Shown one piece after another: positions 9,196 through 13,093 of a stretch of 13,093 bases of DNA. A program made the translations under genes and the position numbers. The stretch is from positions 1-13,093 of the forward strand of contig CALSCO010002197.1 of the NCBI GenBank assembly GCA_943704415.1. Direction: 5' to 3'. How positions within the stretch are numbered: position 1 is the first letter of the stretch; the number at the start of each line of letters is the position of its first letter. The notes below the pieces were generated by a model. That model was not told where the DNA came from and did no database searches. It saw nothing but the letters and a program-made list of their open reading frames with translations. This DNA is from Parvularia atlantis (taxonomy: Eukaryota; Opisthokonta; Rotosphaerida).

Positions 9196-9267
9196 TGGCG
9201 AGTATTGGACTTGAACCAATAATCTCCGGATTATGAGCCCGGCGGACGACCATTATCCCACCTCGCC
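9196..9267 (-). tRNA. trnM(cau): tRNA-Met(CAU); initiator/elongator/Ile identity open
   Basis: Minus-strand cloverleaf of 72 nt. The acceptor GGCGAGG faces ACTCGCC, leaving a G7:A66 mismatch. The anticodon arm is CCGGG-CTCATAA-TCCGG, giving CAU. The T-arm is ATTGG-TTCAAGT-CCAAT and the discriminator is A. The 1:72 pair is G:C, so the bacterial initiator C1:A72 mismatch is absent. The stem has two G:C pairs and a G:U below the loop instead of three G:C pairs. Elongator Met is slightly favoured, but a lysidine-modified Ile(CAU) cannot be excluded. Confidence 0.9.
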
Positions 9268-9303
9268 TTACCTTTTTTTTTACCCCATTTCTATTTCTCA
9301 AGG

Positions 9304-9385
9304 TGGAGAAGATTGGATTTGAACCAATGTACACAATGTGAGTAGATTTACAGTCTACCGCCTTTAACCCCTCGGCCACCTCTCC
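9304..9385 (-). tRNA. trnY(gua): tRNA-Tyr(GUA)
   Basis: Minus-strand class II tRNA of 82 nt. The acceptor GGAGAGG pairs with CTTCTCC (one G:U). The anticodon arm is GTAGA-CTGTAAA-TCTAC, giving GUA. A bacterial-type long variable arm follows, with T-loop TTCAAAT and discriminator A. Confidence 0.95.
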
Positions 9386-9462
9386 ACATATAAAATTTTA
9401 ATCTTTTTTATTATGTATTACAATTTTTATAATTTTATTATTTTATTATGTATTACAATTTT

Positions 9463-9485
9463 ATCCATTTAATTTTTAAATGGAT
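9463..9485. repeat. Perfect 9-bp hairpin in spacer
   Basis: ATCCATTTA (9463-9471) and TAAATGGAT (9477-9485) are exact reverse complements around a 5-nt loop. It lies downstream of the cox1 gene group and upstream of trnY in the transcription direction, so it could protect or define an mRNA 3' end. The stem is symmetric and strand cannot be assigned. Confidence 0.6.
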
Positions 9486-9590
9486 AATTATAAAAAAACT
9501 TCTGAATTTATTATTATTAATCATCAAATATATATATATTTTTGATTTACATCCGAACTCCATGGTTTCGTGATATTCAATTTTTTTTAA

Positions 9591-9650
9591 TTCTAAATTT
9601 TATTTTTATGTTTTAGAAGATTCTAAATTTTATTTTTATGTTTTAGAAGA
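9591..9650. repeat. 30-bp tandem duplication with self-pairing ends
   Basis: A 30-bp unit beginning TTCTAAATTT and ending TTTTAGAAGA occurs twice in a row with no differences. Within each copy TTCTAAA and TTTAGAA can pair, so each copy is a hairpin. Identity of the copies suggests recent duplication. Confidence 0.85.
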
Positions 9651-9700
9651 TAATTTAAGTTAACCTATTAAATCATTCAAAGAAACTTTTTTTACTAAAT

Positions 9701-9732
9701 TAATTTTTTAAAAAACTAATTTTTTAAAAAAC
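9701..9732. repeat. 16-bp tandem duplication
   Basis: The unit TAATTTTTTAAAAAAC occurs twice in a row, and each copy contains the palindrome TTTTTTAAAAAA. It abuts the stop codon of the 32-codon ORF. Confidence 0.8.
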
Positions 9733-9830
9733 TAATATCTACGACGGCCACCCAGGCCCATATATTTTCTAAACCTATCAAAGCCAACTAAGAAAAAAAA
9801 AATTGATAAAAGAGCGTAAATAATAACCAT
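9732..9830 (-). CDS. Small hypothetical membrane protein (32 codons) behind cox1
   Basis: A 32-residue open frame starts with ATG at 9830 and ends with TAG. The N-terminal part is one hydrophobic span (MVIIYALLSIFFFLVGF, residues 1-17). A short, strongly basic and glycine-rich C-terminus follows: FRKYMGLGGRRRY. I do not recognise the family. The layout of one span plus a positive tail resembles small respiratory-complex or ATP synthase accessory subunits, but no diagnostic motif is visible. It follows the 49-codon ORF by 14 bp on the same strand. Its GC-richer, motif-like C-terminus in an AT-rich region argues that it is under selection. It could still be a chance frame. Confidence 0.5.
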   Translation of the reverse strand: MVIIYALLSIFFFLVGFDRFRKYMGLGGRRRY

Positions 9831-9844
9831 ATTATATTTGTATT

Positions 9845-9994
9845 TTATTTTTTTTTTGATTTTTTTACTTTAACCTTTTTAACGGTTATTGGTCTTAATG
9901 GGTCACCCCAATTATATTTATAAAACCATTCTAATAAGATTCCTCCATAAAGAAGGAGTGCTAAGGGAAACATAGTAATAAATGCTGCTATCAT
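9845..9994 (-). CDS. Small hypothetical membrane protein (49 codons) directly behind cox1
   Basis: A 49-residue frame starts with ATG at 9994, 6 bp after the cox1 stop codon, and ends with TAA. Residues 2-21 form one hydrophobic span. LLEWFYKYNWGDPLRPITV (20-38) follows, then a lysine-rich end (KKVKVKKSKKK). The middle segment, with W, P and G residues in an ordered pattern, is unlike random AT-rich sequence. Lysine-rich tails also end rps3 and rps13 here. I do not recognise a family: it lacks the Atp8 N-terminus, TatA motifs and the Nad4L pattern. Its position suggests co-transcription with cox1 and possibly a role in complex IV or another membrane complex, but that is inference from context only. 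Confidence 0.6.
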   Translation of the reverse strand: MIAAFITMFPLALLLYGGILLEWFYKYNWGDPLRPITVKKVKVKKSKKK

Positions 9995-10000
9995 TTTATT

Positions 10001-11623
<1,623 letters not shown>

Positions 11624-11701
11624 CTAAATTAAACTTTAAATATCTTGTAGTTAAAGGGTGTTTATATTTTCCTCTCAAAGAGATTTTTATTTGATCTTAT
11701 G

Positions 11702-11882
11702 ACAAATAAAAGAAACGTATTTATAATCAATATAAAAATAATATAATTTAATACCCCTACAAATAAAATAAAATAAAATAAAATATCATTTAATACCACA
11801 GTAAAATAACTCACAAATAAAATAAAATAAAATATCATTTAATACCACAGTAAAATAACCCACAAATAAAATAAAATAAAAT
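11702..11882. repeat. Tandem repeat array between cox1 and the 209-codon ORF
   Basis: The unit begins CAAATAAAATAAAATAAAAT and includes ATCATTTAATACCACAG and TAAAATAAC. Copies start at 11760, 11814 and 11863 (the last partial), giving periods of 54 and 49 bp. The 5-bp difference is one extra AAAAT in the first copy. A diverged copy, with ATAATTTAATACCCC, is recognisable at about 11702-11759. The 260-bp interval 11621-11882 holds no gene; next to cox1 a small CTCT/AGAG hairpin lies near 11672-11682. The array lies directly upstream of cox1 in the transcription direction, so control or processing sites are possible. Confidence 0.85.
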
Positions 11883-12512
11883 TTAAATCATGCCAATTCC
11901 CATAGTTATATTGACATAATCCATTAAAGGGCTTTTTTGAATAACAAATTCAATAAGTAAAGGGTTAACACCATCATCAAAACTTAGTTGAATCAATCTA
12001 GTAACAGGTTTTACAGTTGATGGCAGAACTTGAGTAGCATGATATAATTTATCATATGGATCTATAAATAAAAAATAAGAATTTATGGAAGTTTTTGAAG
12101 AAAGAGTATCTAAACCATTCAGAAGTGCGGATTGTTTGTATATAACCTCGGCATACATTGCATTAGTTCTTTCAAGATGTCCAAGTACCTCCAGTAATTT
12201 ATAATGTTCCTGCATTGTTGTTAAATACGCAACTAAAATATAACTTGAATAGGCTGTACCCCATAAAACACCCTCCTTATAAAAGTCTAACATACTGAAC
12301 TCCGCAGGATGTGGAAGTTTGGCAATAGTAATTAAAGTCCCTATACATAATGTCACATTTACCACATACCAAAGGGCTATTACAATTCCTTGTTCATCTA
12401 ATGTCATTAATAAATCAAATAATTTATCGGGATATGCAGGCACTAATGGCCAATCCCCCTTGTTCCACTGTTGAAAGTATTCATAAAGAGAATTATAATA
12501 TTTTCTAAACAT
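11883..12512 (-). CDS. Unrecognised 209-residue protein with two likely membrane spans
   Basis: A 209-residue frame starts with ATG at 12512 and ends with TAA. The frame stays open further upstream, but that part runs through a GC-rich repeat and trnN, so this ATG is chosen. The protein begins MFRKYYNSLYEYFQQWNKGD. It has a clear hydrophobic span at about 42-64 (GIVIALWYVVNVTLCIGTLI) and a weaker one at about 82-100. A mixed, probably soluble part follows, with QEHYKLLEVLGHLERTNAMY near 101-120 that could form a helix. I recognise no family: it lacks Sdh3/Sdh4 haem ligands and a convincing Atp4 charge pattern. Composition is less AT-biased and less Lys/Asn-rich than rps3 or rps13, so it is either well constrained or acquired. 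Flanking repeats fit a plastic region. Confidence 0.8.
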   Translation of the reverse strand: MFRKYYNSLYEYFQQWNKGDWPLVPAYPDKLFDLLMTLDEQGIVIALWYVVNVTLCIGTLITIAKLPHPAEFSMLDFYKEGVLWGTAYSSYILVAYLTTMQEHYKLLEVLGHLERTNAMYAEVIYKQSALLNGLDTLSSKTSINSYFLFIDPYDKLYHATQVLPSTVKPVTRLIQLSFDDGVNPLLIEFVIQKSPLMDYVNITMGIGMI

Positions 12513-12554
12513 TTTTTTTTTATTAATTAAAAATTTTTTATTGTCCAAGCTTAG

Positions 12555-12599
12555 CTTCGGAGGGGCGGTCCAGTCGAACCAATCGAATCCCCTCCGGCT
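12555..12599. repeat. GC-rich hairpin element downstream of trnN
   Basis: CGGAGGGG (12559-12566 region) and CCCCTCCG (12589-12596) form a perfect 8-bp G:C-rich stem around about 23 nt, and internal TCGAACCAATCGA can pair as well. The left arm CTTCGGAGGGG (12555-12565) repeats exactly the trnN acceptor/T-stem junction sequence at 12604-12614. In transcription order it lies between trnN and the 209-codon ORF. Confidence 0.75.
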
Positions 12600-12601
12600 C
12601 A

Positions 12602-12674
12602 ATCTTCGGAGGGGGTTTGAACCCCTAACCGGTTGATTAACAGTCAACCGCTCTACCACTTGAGCTACCGAAGA
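12602..12674 (-). tRNA. trnN(guu): tRNA-Asn(GUU)
   Basis: Minus-strand cloverleaf of 73 nt. The acceptor TCTTCGG pairs perfectly with CCGAAGA. The D-arm is GCTC-AAGTGGTA-GAGC. The anticodon arm is GTTGA-CTGTTAA-TCAAC, giving GUU. The T-arm is AGGGG-TTCAAAC-CCCCT. The discriminator reads U, where Asn tRNAs usually carry G. It is bracketed by GC-rich repeats, and its 3' part is duplicated about 49 bp downstream. Confidence 0.94.
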
Positions 12675-12690
12675 CCGAACTGGAAAACTT

Positions 12691-12753
12691 TCCTCCTCCG
12701 GCTAGTAGAGATATTTATTAATCCCAACGGGGCGCCCAAGTTACCCCGCAGGG
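12691..12753. repeat. GC-rich repeats between trnF and trnN
   Basis: CCTCCGGCT at 12695-12703 is a direct copy of 12591-12599, so the two copies bracket trnN. CGGGG (12728-12732) and CCCCG (12744-12748) form a 5-bp G:C stem. GGGGCGCCCAA (12729-12739) is an imperfect copy of AGGGTGCCCAA (12750-12760), which overlaps the 3' acceptor end of trnF. No gene is seen in the 79 bp between the tRNAs. Confidence 0.7.
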
Positions 12754-12826
12754 TGCCCAAAAGAGGAATTGAACCTCTCCCTCAGGATTTTCAGTCCCGT
12801 GCTCTAACCATCTGAGCTATTTGGGC
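12754..12826 (-). tRNA. trnF(gaa): tRNA-Phe(GAA)
   Basis: Minus-strand cloverleaf of 73 nt. The acceptor GCCCAAA pairs perfectly with TTTGGGC. The D-arm is GCTC-AGATGGTTA-GAGC. The anticodon arm is CGGGA-CTGAAAA-TCCTG, giving GAA. The T-arm is AGAGG-TTCAATT-CCTCT and the discriminator is A. It is divergent from trnP. Confidence 0.95.
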
Positions 12827-12920
12827 CACCATGGGACACTTTAAATAAAATTAAAAAATTAACAAATGATTATTATATATAATAAAAAATTATATTTATT
12901 AATTAAATTATAATTTTAAA

Positions 12921-12992
12921 CGGGGTGTAGCACAGCGGTAGTGCGCCTGCTTTGGGAGTAGGAAGTCATAGGTTCAAATCCTATCACCCCGA
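12921..12992 (+). tRNA. trnP(ugg): tRNA-Pro(UGG), plus strand
   Basis: Plus-strand cloverleaf of 72 nt. The acceptor CGGGGTG pairs perfectly with CACCCCG. The D-arm is GCAC-AGCGGTA-GTGC. The anticodon arm is CCTGC-TTTGGGA-GTAGG, giving UGG. The T-arm is ATAGG-TTCAAAT-CCTAT and the discriminator is A. It is opposite in direction to all neighbours. Confidence 0.95.
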
Positions 12993-13021
12993 ATGATTTT
13001 TATCATGCTCACCAAAGTGAA

Positions 13022-13093
13022 AGGATAGAGTGGGATTCGAACCCACGGTATTTATTAGATACAACAATTTTCAAGACTGTCGCTTTAAACCAC
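13022..13093 (-). tRNA. trnS(uga): tRNA-Ser(UGA), partial at window end
   Basis: The 3' part of a minus-strand class II tRNA, cut by the window edge; the 5' acceptor strand and part of the D-arm are missing. The anticodon arm is ACAGT-CTTGAAA-ATTGT, giving UGA. A variable arm follows, then T-arm GTGGG-TTCGAAT-CCCAC and acceptor 3' strand TCTATCC. The next base (discriminator) reads U. Confidence 0.9.

Larger units (their letters stand above)
9386..9731. other. Gene-free AT-rich spacer with hairpin and short direct repeats
   Basis: No protein gene or tRNA is seen here, between the end of the small ORF behind cox1 and trnY. It holds: a repeated TTATTATGTATTACAATTTT element (about 9407 and 9443); a perfect 9-bp hairpin ATCCATTTA/TAAATGGAT at 9463-9485; an AT-rich hairpin near 9520-9546; a less AT-rich island around 9551-9574 containing CCGAACTCCATGG; a 30-bp unit repeated twice (9591-9650), each copy with self-pairing ends TTCTAAA/TTTAGAA; and a 16-bp unit repeated twice (9701-9732). 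It may hold processing signals for the cox1 transcript or a divergent small RNA (see findings). Confidence 0.7.

Noticed and set aside
9167-9379. 70-codon minus-strand frame
   Set aside because: It reads straight through trnY and trnM; the apparent protein is tRNA sequence translated.
9386-9731. CRISPR-like array
   Set aside because: The repeats are only two adjacent identical copies each with no unique spacers, in a mitochondrial context.
9845-9994. Assignment of the 49-codon ORF to atp8, tatA or nad4L
   Set aside because: None of the family signatures is present; length and single span alone do not justify a name.
12513-12659. N-terminal extension of the 209-residue ORF (49 more codons)
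   Set aside because: The extension is translated trnN plus a GC-rich hairpin, so the ATG at 12512 is the sensible start.
12665-12700. Minus-strand GAGGAAAGT resembling the P4 motif of RNase P RNA
   Set aside because: Only 79 bp separates trnF and trnN, too short for RNase P RNA, and no matching 3' P4 strand (ACAGAA type) lies nearby on that strand; the ACAGAAAG near 8050 is far away and unlinked.

Overview
This window looks like a gene-dense, strongly AT-rich mitochondrial genome segment from a protist. Evidence for a mitochondrion: cox1, nad3 and nad6 with canonical core motifs, bacterial-type large and small rRNA genes, tRNA genes between nearly all protein genes, and organelle-encoded ribosomal proteins (rps3, rps13). 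It also carries ccmC, part of the bacterial System I cytochrome c maturation pathway, which animals and most fungi lack but several protist, red algal and plant mitochondria keep. I cannot name the lineage; discobids such as heterolobosean relatives, malawimonad-like or other gene-rich protists would fit. Every Trp codon checked is TGG and the stops seen are TAA or TAG, so there is no sign that TGA codes for Trp.

Layout: almost everything is on the minus strand, so transcription runs from high to low coordinates. In that order: trnS(UGA) (cut by the window end), trnF, trnN, an unrecognised 209-codon ORF, a tandem-repeat spacer, cox1, two tiny single-span membrane ORFs (49 and 32 codons), an AT-rich spacer with repeats and hairpins, trnY, trnM, nad3, ccmC, rns, trnK, rps13, nad6, rps3, trnL(UAA), trnE, trnA, rnl, trnS(GCU). 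Only trnV (5995-6067) and trnP (12921-12992) are on the plus strand.

The genes form two functional groups. cox1, nad3 and nad6 encode inner-membrane core subunits of complexes IV and I, and ccmC handles haem for c-type cytochrome assembly. The rRNAs, rps3, rps13 and tRNAs serve mitochondrial translation. rps13, nad6 and rps3 are packed with 3-7 bp gaps and are probably co-transcribed; cox1 and the two small ORFs form a similar run.

Less ordinary parts: (1) GC-rich, hairpin-forming repeats around trnN and trnF and beside the 3' end of rnl, in an otherwise AT-rich molecule; (2) the unrecognised 209-aa ORF beside them; (3) the two tiny ORFs behind cox1; (4) rps3 expanded by a heptapeptide repeat and a roughly 130-residue lysine/asparagine-rich tail; (5) tRNA oddities (U73 in three tRNAs, a U:U mismatch in trnE) that could mean tRNA editing; (6) a 9380-9731 spacer with a CCGAAC motif, hairpins and three sets of short direct repeats. 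I saw no CRISPR array, insertion sequence or intron.
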